Positions 1 to 6,727 of a stretch of 32,918 bases of DNA are shown piece after piece; position 1 is the first letter of the stretch; each line of letters begins with the position of its first letter. The notes under the pieces are model-generated. The model made no database searches, had not been told where the DNA came from, and saw nothing but the letters and a program-made list of their open reading frames with translations. A program made the position numbers and the translations under genes. The stretch is from positions 1 to 32,918 of the forward strand of contig DASVWD010000127.1 of NCBI GenBank assembly GCA_036389795.1, given 5' to 3'. Source of the DNA: Longimicrobium sp. (GTDB lineage: Bacteria; Gemmatimonadota; Gemmatimonadetes; Longimicrobiales; Longimicrobiaceae).

Positions 1-40
1 GCGCTGTGACGGGCTTCGGTGCTCGCCGCGGGTAGCCCCC

Positions 41-80
41 CTCCCCGGCCCTCCCCCCGCTGCGCGGTGGGAGGGAGAAC
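41..80. repeat. Dispersed GC-rich hairpin repeat, copy 1
   Basis: The sequence folds as CCCTCCCCC...GGGAGGG around a GCTGCGCG centre. A near-identical copy lies in the opposite orientation at 24924-24961: both share CTCCCCGGCC, the GCTGCGCG centre and a GGGAGGGAGAAC/GAGAGGGAGAAC end. Two copies 25 kb apart in intergenic DNA indicate a dispersed element, not a gene-specific signal. Confidence 0.6.
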
Positions 81-90
81 TACAACCCCG

Positions 91-140
91 TTTCATCCTC
101 CGTGGTCGCGCGCAGCGCGGTGGAAGACTCAGGATGACAT
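91..140. repeat. Short TCATCCT/AGGATGA hairpin
   Basis: TCATCCT at 93-99 pairs with AGGATGA at 131-137. The termini resemble those of the longer TGTCATCCTGA-bounded element at 22633-22817, so this may be a shortened or decayed relative. Confidence 0.35.
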
Positions 141-226
141 CTCTCTCTTTGCACAATCAATCACGGAATCTGGTGATCCAAATCAGTTCGGAATCAGAAC
201 GAGGCTCGGCAGTCTGGCATGAGACT

Positions 227-328
227 GGATCCGGAAAAGCATCAGGCCTCACGCAGAGTCGGCAGAGTCAACAGAGGGGTTCTCTGCTACTCTGCTGACT
301 CTGCGTGAGAAAAGTCTTTTGTCGGACC
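227..328. repeat. CTCACGCAGAG-type dispersed hairpin element, copy A
   Basis: This 102-bp unit is repeated in the same orientation at 2672-2773 with close to 90% identity, including the flanks GGATC at the left and GTCTTTTG(T/C)CGGACC at the right. Its core is a long imperfect hairpin whose outermost 13 bases pair perfectly (248-260 with 297-309). Related hairpins occur at 17911-17993 and 20020-20099. It carries no coding capacity. Confidence 0.75.
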
Positions 329-377
329 CGGTGAGAATTCCAGGACCTGGGCCTGAGCGATCCTCCCCAAAGCGGTA

Positions 378-545
378 TCATACCACGTTGCAGAGCATTG
401 TTCTGATTCCGAACAGATCGAAATCACACAGAGACACAGAGGAACAGAGAACCGAAGGGCTTCGTTTTTCTCTGTGCCTCTGTGCCTCTGTGCCTCTGTG
501 TCTCTGTGTCTCTGTGTCTCTGTGTCTCTGTGTGAGATTTTTCAG
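378..545. repeat. CACAGAG-type dispersed element, copy 1, with 8-bp tandem array
   Basis: The left 56 bases (378-433) match 32776-32831 at 49 of 56 positions. They are followed by CACAGAG repeats that pair with CTCTGTG repeats on the right, giving a long hairpin. The right arm contains eight consecutive 8-bp units CTCTGTGY at 470-533 (three ending in C, then five ending in T). The element lies just downstream of the minus-strand glycosyltransferase, whose stop is at 580-582, so it could also act as a 3'-end structure for that transcript. Confidence 0.75.
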
Positions 546-579
546 GACCTATACCCGAACGATCCTCTGCAAACTGGTA

Positions 580-1647
580 TCAGGCCGCCTCCGTGCCGGT
601 GGCCCGCGGGAGGGGCGAGTCCAGCGGGCTCGGGGCCCGCCGCCGCGCGGCCGGCTGCATGAGCTGGAGGTACGACTCGGCCACGCGCCGCGGCTGGTGG
701 GCGGCCACGTGCTCGGGCGCGCGGGCCCGGAGCGCCGCCCGCCGGTCGGGATCTGCGAGCAGCGTCTCCAGCGCCGCGGCCAGAGCCGCCGGGTCGCCGT
801 CGGGGACGGCGAGGCCGCAGGGCCCGATCGCCTCGGGGAGCCCCCCCACCGCGCTCCCCACCGCCACGCAGCCGCAGGCGATCCCCTCCAGCGCCACCAG
901 GCCGAAGCCCTCGCTCCCGATCGACGGCACCACCACGACCTGGTGCCGGGCCAGGAGCGCGGCCAGGTCGGCGCCCCGGCGCACGCCGGCGAACGCCACC
1001 TGCTCCGCCACCCCCAGCCGGGCGGCCTGCTCCCGCAGGGCGTCTTCCTCGGGCCCGGCGCCCACGATGGTCAGCGCCGGGCGGCGCCCCGCGCGGCGCA
1101 GCCGGTCCAGCGCGTCCAGCAGGACGTGCCCTCCCTTCTGCGCGATCAGCCTCCCCACGAACACCAGCTCGCGGTCGCGGGGCACGCCCGGCGGCGCCCG
1201 GAAGACGTCGGCCACCGGGTTGGGGATCACCGCCACGCACCCCGGGGTCACGGCCGCCACCGCGCGGCTCACCGCGATCCCGCGGGCGCGACGCGCCGCC
1301 ACGCGCGCCACCCGGGCCCGGAAGTCGGGCCGCTGGCCCGGCTCGGTGATCGGCATGTGGTGGGTGACGAACCAGGGGCGGCGGTGCGGCAGGAGCGGCC
1401 AGAGGCCCCGCAGGTTCAGCCCCGCCTGGTAGTAGACGTCGCACCAGCGGACCTGTCGCAGGATCTCGCGGTACCCCGGGCGCCGGAGCACCGGGAAGCC
1501 CAGGTCTTCCGGGCCGGCCGCCGCGGCGCGCGTCACCACCCGCACCTCGTGGCCGAGCGCCACCCATTCCCGGGCCAGCAGCCAGGTGACCTGCTCGGTC
1601 CCGCCCACGTTCGGGTGGAAGGTGCGCGCCCAGATCAGAATCTTCAT
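580..1647 (-). CDS. Glycosyltransferase family 4 protein (polysaccharide)
   Basis: A 355-residue GT-B fold glycosyltransferase, expected to move a sugar from a nucleotide-sugar donor to a lipid-linked glycan at the inner face of the membrane. Seen: an N-terminal Rossmann start MKILIWARTF; the glycine loop GGTE at 15-18; VGRLIAQKG at 164-172 at the start of the donor domain; and the GT4 EX7E pair at E246 and E254 within SEGFGLVALEG. The ATG complement at 1645-1647 was chosen because the family N-terminus begins there; an open frame further upstream is read-through of the opposite-strand methyltransferase. It is the only clear minus-strand gene and diverges from the methyltransferase at 1846. 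Family assignment is firm; donor and acceptor are unknown. Confidence 0.9.
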   Translation of the reverse strand: MKILIWARTFHPNVGGTEQVTWLLAREWVALGHEVRVVTRAAAAGPEDLGFPVLRRPGYREILRQVRWCDVYYQAGLNLRGLWPLLPHRRPWFVTHHMPITEPGQRPDFRARVARVAARRARGIAVSRAVAAVTPGCVAVIPNPVADVFRAPPGVPRDRELVFVGRLIAQKGGHVLLDALDRLRRAGRRPALTIVGAGPEEDALREQAARLGVAEQVAFAGVRRGADLAALLARHQVVVVPSIGSEGFGLVALEGIACGCVAVGSAVGGLPEAIGPCGLAVPDGDPAALAAALETLLADPDRRAALRARAPEHVAAHQPRRVAESYLQLMQPAARRRAPSPLDSPLPRATGTEAA

Positions 1648-1738
1648 CCGTTGCCGTCGGGGGCCGAGCTCGGTTCGCCGCCGCCCGGGAGAGGGCCGGG
1701 CACACGGCGGCGCGCCGCGGCCGCAGGCGCGCGTCCGG

Positions 1739-1767
1739 TTGACGGATCGCCGCGAAAGTGGGAATAT
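1739..1767 (+). promoter_or_regulatory. Candidate sigma70-type promoter for the methyltransferase
   Basis: TTGACG at 1739-1744 is followed after 17 bases by GAATAT at 1762-1767. It lies about 80 bases before the methyltransferase ATG, in a locally AT-richer island of otherwise very GC-rich DNA. It overlaps the oppositely directed candidate at 1765-1794. Confidence 0.4.
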
Positions 1768-1794
1768 TTCGCCGGCCGGGCGCCCCCGTGTCAA
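1765..1794 (-). promoter_or_regulatory. Candidate promoter for the minus-strand glycosyltransferase
   Basis: Read on the minus strand, a perfect TTGACA (1794-1789) is followed after 18 bases by GAAATA (1770-1765). The predicted leader to the start at 1647 is about 110 bases. The -10 shares the GGAATATTTC island with the + strand candidate, so the two promoters would compete for the same bases. Confidence 0.4.
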
Positions 1795-1845
1795 GCACGG
1801 GCCGCCGCCGGCCCGGCGCCCACCCTCTCGATGCGGACGCATTGC

Positions 1846-2559
1846 ATGGCAGACCCACGATCGGAAGTGGAGCTCCAGCGGGAGTACTACGCGGCGACCG
1901 CGGCGAGCTACGACGAGATGCACCTGGCCGAAGGCGACGAGCACTACTTCGCGCTCTCGTTCATGCTCGCGGTGCTCGACTTCTTCGAGATCCGCTCCGT
2001 GCTGGACGTGGGCGCGGGGACCGGCCGCACCGTCAAGTTCATCCGCGAGCGCCGCCCCGACGTCCGCGTGGTGGGCGTGGAGCCGGTGCCGGCGCTGATC
2101 GAGGAGGGGCTGCGCAAGGGGCTCTCCGCCGACGAGCTGAGGCAGGGCGACGCCACCCGCCTGCAGTTCGCCGACGGCGAGTTCGACCTGGTGTGCGAGT
2201 TCGCCGTGCTGCACCACGTCCCCCGGCCGGAGGTGGCGGTGGCCGAGATGCTGCGGGTGGCGCGCAAGGCCGTCTTCATCTCCGACGCCAACCGCTTCGG
2301 CCAGGGCGGGCCGCTGTCGCGGGGCGTCAAGCAGGTCCTGGCCGCGCTCGGGCTGTGGCGCGTGGCCGACCTGGTGAAGACGCGGGGGAAGGGCTACACG
2401 CTCTCCGAGGGCGACGGGCTCGCGTACTCGTACTCGGTGTTCGACAACTACCGGCAGATCCGCGCGCAGTGCCGGCGCGTGCACCTGCTCAACACCGTCG
2501 ACGCGTCGGCCAACCTCTACCGCACCGCCGCGCACGTGGCGCTCCTGGGGGTCAAGTAG
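1846..2559 (+). CDS. Class I SAM-dependent methyltransferase
   Basis: A 237-residue methyltransferase with the class I Rossmann fold. Seen: motif I VLDVGAGTGR at 52-61, an acidic residue (E79) after the second strand that would hold the SAM ribose, GDATRLQF at 101-108 and LHHVPRPE after the fourth strand. This looks like the Methyltransf_11/25 group. The substrate is not readable from sequence; in this setting a sugar or lipid-linked glycan is plausible (inference). The start at 1846 gives a natural N-terminus; an in-frame ATG at 1831 would add MRTHC, and neither has a clear Shine-Dalgarno. A strong hairpin follows at 2597-2637, so it is probably a single-gene transcript. Confidence 0.85.
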   Translation: MADPRSEVELQREYYAATAASYDEMHLAEGDEHYFALSFMLAVLDFFEIRSVLDVGAGTGRTVKFIRERRPDVRVVGVEPVPALIEEGLRKGLSADELRQGDATRLQFADGEFDLVCEFAVLHHVPRPEVAVAEMLRVARKAVFISDANRFGQGGPLSRGVKQVLAALGLWRVADLVKTRGKGYTLSEGDGLAYSYSVFDNYRQIRAQCRRVHLLNTVDASANLYRTAAHVALLGVK

Positions 2560-2596
2560 CCCGGCGGTCCGGCCGCGCCTCCCGCGCGGCCGCCGA

Positions 2597-2637
2597 GCGA
2601 GTGGCGGGTGGTCCGCGCGGGACCGCCCGCCACTCGC
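2597..2637 (+). terminator. Strong hairpin after the methyltransferase
   Basis: An 18-bp stem (2597-2614 with 2620-2637, one G-U wobble) closes on a 5-base loop, 37 bases after the methyltransferase stop. No T-run follows, so it is either a GC-rich terminator or an mRNA 3'-end stabiliser. Confidence 0.5.
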
Positions 2638-2671
2638 GTGCATCGGGGAGGCGCGCCGGCGGTATGATCCC

Positions 2672-2773
2672 GGATCGGAAAACACCAGGCCTCACGCACA
2701 GTCGGCGGAGTCGACAGAGGGGTTTTTCTGCCAGCTCTGCTGACTCTGCGTGAGAAAAGTCTTTTGCCGGACC
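2672..2773. repeat. CTCACGCAGAG-type dispersed hairpin element, copy B
   Basis: Direct repeat of 227-328 across about 102 bases. The hairpin core spans 2691-2754, with most changes in the central loop and in the left arm. It sits in the gap between the methyltransferase and the next glycosyltransferase and ends about 60 bases before that gene. Confidence 0.75.
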
Positions 2774-2818
2774 GGTACGAGTCGACGAGGTCCGCTCCCG
2801 CCCGCCGTGCCGGGCGGC

Positions 2819-2827
2819 AGGAAAGGA
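2819..2827 (+). promoter_or_regulatory. Ribosome binding site of the 2835 glycosyltransferase
   Basis: AGGAAAGGA lies 7 bases before the ATG at 2835 and decides that start; it is one of the clearest Shine-Dalgarno sequences in the window. Confidence 0.6.
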
Positions 2828-2834
2828 TGTCCGG

Positions 2835-4067
2835 ATGCGGTGGGTCGTGGTGCAGGCGGGCGCCCGGGACGCGTACCAGGTCCCGCTGGCGCTGGAGGAG
2901 GCGGGGCTCCTGGAGGCGCTCGTCACCGACTGGTACTCGCCGCTCGACCGGGCGTGGTTCCGCGCGCTGGCGCACCTGCTCCCCGGCGGCGCGCGCGCCC
3001 GGCTCGGGCGCCGCTTCCGCGACGGGGTTCCCTCGCGCCGGGTGGAGATGTCGCTGGGCGAGATGGCTCTGAACGCGGTGGCCGGGGGCCGCCCGGGCGC
3101 GCGCGACCACCGCCTGGGGACGCGCGCCGGGCGCCTGGCCCGCCGGCGGGGCGCGGGGGTGTTCTCGTTCAGCTACTACGCGTACGCCGCGTTCACGGCC
3201 GCCGCGGAGGGGCTCCCCCGGGCGATCCATCAGGTGCACCCCCACCCCGCCTCGGTGCGGCGCCTGCTGCGGGAGGAGATGGAGCTGGTGCCCGACTGCG
3301 TGGGGTCGATGGCCACCGAGGAGGAGATCCGCGGCGACGAGACGCGCTTCCGGCAGCTCTGCGCCGAGCCCGGCCTGGCCGACGTCTGCCTGGCGGCGTC
3401 GCGCTACACCGCGTCCACGCTGGTGGAGAACGGCGTGCCGGCGGAGCGGATCCGGGTGATCCCCTACGGGGTGGACCTGGACTTCTTCCGCCCTCCCCCG
3501 GCGCCGCCGGAGGGCCCCTTCCGGGTGCTCTTCGTGGGGCAGATGGCCCAGCGCAAGGGGCTGCGCTACCTGCTGGAGGCGTGGCGCCGCCTCGCCCTCC
3601 CCGGCGCCGAGCTGGTGCTGGCGGGGCGCGGCCGGCTCGACCGGGAGCTGCTGGCGCGCTACGAGGGGCTCTTCCGCGCCGAGGTGGCGGTGGACGCGGA
3701 GCGGCTGCGCGAGCTCTACCGGACCAGCGACGTGTTCTGCATGCCCTCGCTCGCCGAGGGGTTCGGGCTGGTCTACCTGGAGTCGCTCGCCTGCGGCACC
3801 CCGGTGATCGGCACCCCGAACACCGGGGCCGCCGACCTGGTGCGCGAGGGGCGCGAGGGGTTCGTGGTTCCGCTGCGCGACGTGGAGGCCCTGGCCGAGC
3901 GGCTCCTCTGGTGCCACAGGCACCGCGCGGAGCTGCGGGAGATGCGCGCCGAGGCGCGGCGGACCGCCGAGCGGCACTCCTGGGCCGCGTTCCGGCGCAG
4001 CGTGGCCGGCGTCGTCCGCGGCCTGGACCCGGCCGGGGAGCGGCCGCCGGAGGGGCTAACTGGTTGA
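2835..4067 (+). CDS. Glycosyltransferase family 4 protein
   Basis: A 410-residue GT-B glycosyltransferase. Seen: PYGVD at 210-214, VGQMAQRKG at 234-242 opening the donor-binding domain, and the EX7E pair E308/E316 in AEGFGLVYLES, followed by GTPVIGTPNTGAADLV. The N-terminal acceptor half is less typical: it begins MRWVVVQAGARDAYQVP and lacks the usual GG(V/T) loop, which suggests an unusual acceptor (inference). The start is fixed by AGGAAAGGA. The stop overlaps a candidate promoter for the polymerase gene that starts 69 bases downstream. Likely one of the sequential transferases building the repeat unit; specificity unknown. Confidence 0.88.
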   Translation: MRWVVVQAGARDAYQVPLALEEAGLLEALVTDWYSPLDRAWFRALAHLLPGGARARLGRRFRDGVPSRRVEMSLGEMALNAVAGGRPGARDHRLGTRAGRLARRRGAGVFSFSYYAYAAFTAAAEGLPRAIHQVHPHPASVRRLLREEMELVPDCVGSMATEEEIRGDETRFRQLCAEPGLADVCLAASRYTASTLVENGVPAERIRVIPYGVDLDFFRPPPAPPEGPFRVLFVGQMAQRKGLRYLLEAWRRLALPGAELVLAGRGRLDRELLARYEGLFRAEVAVDAERLRELYRTSDVFCMPSLAEGFGLVYLESLACGTPVIGTPNTGAADLVREGREGFVVPLRDVEALAERLLWCHRHRAELREMRAEARRTAERHSWAAFRRSVAGVVRGLDPAGERPPEGLTG

Positions 4068-4092
4068 CCGGGGCGCGCTTGTTGGCTACTTT
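4064..4092 (+). promoter_or_regulatory. Candidate promoter of the polymerase operon
   Basis: TTGACC (4064-4069), a 17-base spacer and TACTTT (4087-4092), followed by CGGCG. It overlaps the stop codon of the preceding glycosyltransferase and lies 44 bases before the GTG at 4137. The TA-box matches the pattern at 18738, 20186, 25051 and 27070. Confidence 0.5.
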
Positions 4093-4136
4093 CGGCGCTC
4101 GCTCCCCGCCGCCGAACGCTCGACCCGGACTCTGCA

Positions 4137-5570
4137 GTGGAAGTGGCATCCGCCTCCCCCCCGGCGTCTTCGCGACTCCTCGTCACCGCCTGCCTGCTGG
4201 CCGCGGCGGGCGTGGGCGTCGTCGTGGCCGTCACGCAGTCCCGGTTCATGGGCCCCGAGCTGCTGCTGGCGGCGCTGGTGGGGCTGCTCTCGCTGGCGCC
4301 GCTCGCCGTGCGGTGGTGGCAGGGGCGGTTCGACATGTTCGAGCCGCTCACGTTCGTCTGCGTCATCTTCTTCCTCTTCTACTCCCTGGGGCCCCTGGTG
4401 CACATCGCCACGGGCGAGGTGCGCTTCGGCGGGCGGGACTTCACGCGGATGTACGCGCGCGGGCTGGCCCTGGTCACCCTCCCGATCCTGGCCACCTGGA
4501 TCGGGTACGTGCTCCCCGTGGGCCGGCGGATGGGAGAGCGCTTCGCCGCCCCGCTCCCCCTCACCGAGCCGGGCCTGAGGGCGCTCAGGCGCTGGGGGTG
4601 GCGGGTGAGCCTGGTGGCGGTGGCGGGGACGGCCCTCTGGCTCCAGGTCTCGGGGCAGGGGGTGGCCCGCCTCCTCCTCCCCGGGGTGGTGGCCTCGGCC
4701 GAGTCGGTGGGCGGCGGCGGGCAGGACGTCGCGTGGTTCCTGCTGACCATGGAGTGGCTGGTTCCGGCGTTCCTGGTGCTGGCCGCCAGCCGCGGCTTCC
4801 GCAGCCGCTTCGTGCAGTGGTCGTTCTGGATCCTGATGGTGGTGATGTACGCGTCGCTCGGGTTCCGCTACCGCATCCTGGTCTTCATGGGGGCGAGCGC
4901 GATGCTCTACTACCTGAAGCGCGGGCGGCGCCCCCGGCTCCTGACGGTGACCGCCGGCGTCGCCCTGGTCTTCATCGCGGCGGGGTGGTACGCGGGGGCC
5001 CGGCTCTACTTCAGGAGCTTCGGCGCGGCGGGGAGCCTGAGCTTCACGCCGCTCGACGCCCTGGAGAGCGGCCTGGAGGACACCCGGATCTTCGAGAGCT
5101 TCCTGTCGGTCACCGGGATGGTGCCGAACTACACCGACTACGCCTACGCCGGCCCGTTCGTCTACCCGCTCGTCCTCCCCGTCCCGCGCGCCCTCTGGCC
5201 GGGGAAGCCGTGGCCGGAGTGGCTCCCGTGGATCGCGGAGTCGTTCGGCACGCCGGGCGCCATGCTGTACGGGATGGCGATCCCGAACTTCGGCGAGTAC
5301 TACCTGGCCTTCGGCTGGGTGGGGGTGGTGGTGGGGATGCTCCTGTTCGGGATCCTGGTGCGGGCGCTCTGGGCGTGGTTCCGGACCGACCCGCGCGACC
5401 CGGTGCGCCAGGCGGTGCTGGCGATCAGCTACATCTGGCTCCTGCAGTTCATGAGCCGGGGCTACTTCGCCGAGATGGTGCGGGAGTGGTGCTTCCTGAT
5501 CCTCCCCGCCCTGCTGATGATGTGGGCGGCGCGCCGGGCCCAGCGGCGCGCCCTGGCGGCGGGGGCTTGA
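4137..5570 (+). CDS. Wzy-like O-antigen/exopolysaccharide polymerase
   Basis: A 477-residue integral membrane protein with roughly ten to twelve hydrophobic segments, beginning with LLVTACLLAAAGVGVVVAV near the N-terminus and ending with FLILPALLMMWA. A large non-membrane loop (about residues 290-380) contains VPRALWPGKPWPEW, resembling the PRxxWPxKP signature I associate with the O-antigen polysaccharide polymerase (Wzy) family. It should join lipid-linked repeat units at the periplasmic face of the inner membrane. Wzy proteins diverge strongly, so the call rests on topology, this motif and the gene context. The GTG at 4137 keeps the first membrane segment; its Shine-Dalgarno is weak. The stop overlaps the next ATG by one base (TGATG), indicating translational coupling. 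Confidence 0.8.
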   Translation: MEVASASPPASSRLLVTACLLAAAGVGVVVAVTQSRFMGPELLLAALVGLLSLAPLAVRWWQGRFDMFEPLTFVCVIFFLFYSLGPLVHIATGEVRFGGRDFTRMYARGLALVTLPILATWIGYVLPVGRRMGERFAAPLPLTEPGLRALRRWGWRVSLVAVAGTALWLQVSGQGVARLLLPGVVASAESVGGGGQDVAWFLLTMEWLVPAFLVLAASRGFRSRFVQWSFWILMVVMYASLGFRYRILVFMGASAMLYYLKRGRRPRLLTVTAGVALVFIAAGWYAGARLYFRSFGAAGSLSFTPLDALESGLEDTRIFESFLSVTGMVPNYTDYAYAGPFVYPLVLPVPRALWPGKPWPEWLPWIAESFGTPGAMLYGMAIPNFGEYYLAFGWVGVVVGMLLFGILVRALWAWFRTDPRDPVRQAVLAISYIWLLQFMSRGYFAEMVREWCFLILPALLMMWAARRAQRRALAAGA

Positions 5571-6727
5571 TGCCCAGGGTGTTCGTCCTCAAGGGCGTGC
5601 CCACCCCGTACAACGACGCGCTCTTCCGCCACGTCGCGGCGCAGCCGGGCGTGGAGCTCCTGGTGGCGTACTGCGCCTGGAACGAGCCGAACCGCTCCTG
5701 GGCGGCCGAGGGCGCCAAGGGCTACCCGTACACGGTGATGAAGGGGCGCTCGCCCGGCGGGATGGTGCACGTGAACCCGGGGGTGGCCGGGGTGATCCGC
5801 GCCTTCGGCCCCGACGTGGCGGTGCTCTCCGGCTCGTACACCATCCCCACCATGCGGCTGGCCGCGCACGCCCTGCGCGCGGAAGGAGTCCCCTGGCTGT
5901 ACTGGGGCGAGGAGCTCTCGCACGGGCCGCGGCCGGCGCTGCGCCGGGCGTTGCGCGCGGTGCTGCGCCGGGTGCTGCGCTCGGCGTACGGCGTGCTGGC
6001 CGTGGGCAGCCGCGCGGTGGCCTCGTACCGGCGCGCGGGGGTGCCCGAGCGCCGCATCGCCGACTTCCGCTACGCGGCCGACGTGGAGAGCTTCCGGCTG
6101 GACGGCGAGGCGCGCGCGCGGGCCCGGGCCGAGGTGCGCGCCTCGCTGGGGGTCTCCGGCGGCGGCGGCCCGCTCTTCCTCTTCTGCGGCCAGCTCATCC
6201 CGCGCAAGGGGGTCGACACGCTGCTCTCGGCGCACGCGGCGCTCCGGGGCCGGGGGGTGGCCTCCACGCTGGTGCTGGTGGGAGACGGGCGGCACCGCGA
6301 GCGCTTCGAGCGGATGGCCGGCGAGCTGGGGGTGGCCGACAGCGTGCGCTGGGCCGGGTTCGTCCAGCCGCCGGAGCTCCCCCGCTGGTTCGCGGCCGCC
6401 GACGCGCTGGTGCTCCCCTCGCGCCAGGAGGGGTGGGGGCTGGTGGTGCACGAGGCGCTGGCCGCGGGGCTCCCCGTGCTGGCGTCGGACCGGGTGAACG
6501 CGGCCGCCGACCTGGTGCGCGACGGCGAGACGGGGTGGCTCTTCCCGGTGGGCGACGCCCAGGCGCTGGCGGAGCGCATGCGGGCGCTGGCGGAGTGCCC
6601 CGACCGCTGCCGGCTGGCCGAGAGCGCCCGCGCCGCGGCCGAGGGCGGGGCGCCGGCGCGGGCGGCGCCCCGCCTGGCGGCGCTGCTGGGGGCCGTGCTG
6701 CGGGGCGAGGACCTGTGCGAGGCGTGA
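5570..6727 (+). CDS. Glycosyltransferase family 4 protein
   Basis: A 385-residue GT-B enzyme. Seen: N-terminal strand PRVFVLKGVPTPYNDALF, CGQLIPRKG at 206-214, VGDGRHRERFE at about 237-247, and the EX7E pair E287/E295 in QEGWGLVVHEALAAG. The PTPYN start and YWGEE at 111-115 resemble GT4 members that act on lipid-linked oligosaccharides (family impression only). It begins on the last base of the polymerase stop and ends overlapping the next gene by four bases (GTGA), so it is the middle cistron of a coupled polymerase-GT-GT operon. Donor and acceptor unknown. Confidence 0.9.
   Translation: MPRVFVLKGVPTPYNDALFRHVAAQPGVELLVAYCAWNEPNRSWAAEGAKGYPYTVMKGRSPGGMVHVNPGVAGVIRAFGPDVAVLSGSYTIPTMRLAAHALRAEGVPWLYWGEELSHGPRPALRRALRAVLRRVLRSAYGVLAVGSRAVASYRRAGVPERRIADFRYAADVESFRLDGEARARARAEVRASLGVSGGGGPLFLFCGQLIPRKGVDTLLSAHAALRGRGVASTLVLVGDGRHRERFERMAGELGVADSVRWAGFVQPPELPRWFAAADALVLPSRQEGWGLVVHEALAAGLPVLASDRVNAAADLVRDGETGWLFPVGDAQALAERMRALAECPDRCRLAESARAAAEGGAPARAAPRLAALLGAVLRGEDLCEA

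Larger units (their letters stand above)
1..579. other. Gene-free, repeat-rich intergenic region
   Basis: I see no credible gene here. Open frames exist but have no recognisable protein content and run through repeats. The stretch holds a GC-rich hairpin element (41-80), a small TCATCCT/AGGATGA hairpin (about 91-140), a CTCACGCAGAG-type element (227-328) and a CACAGAG-type element with an 8-bp tandem array (378-545). The minus-strand glycosyltransferase ends at 580. An in-frame TGA at 7-9 could be the end of a gene left of the window, but nothing supports that. Confidence 0.7.

Noticed and set aside
19-222. Small open frame near the left edge
   Set aside because: Covers two hairpin repeats, Pro/Arg-rich with no recognisable start signal or homology pattern.
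470-533. CRISPR or variable-number coding repeat
   Set aside because: 8-bp contiguous units without spacers and outside any supported gene.
319-1845. Long + strand open frame upstream of, and in frame with, the methyltransferase
   Set aside because: Its first 500 codons run through CACAGAG repeats and antisense to a clear GT4 gene; only the part from 1846 has protein-family content.
580-2685. 701-codon minus-strand open frame as a single protein
   Set aside because: The part right of 1647 is antisense to the methyltransferase and has no motifs; the GT4 N-terminus MKILIWARTF begins at 1647.
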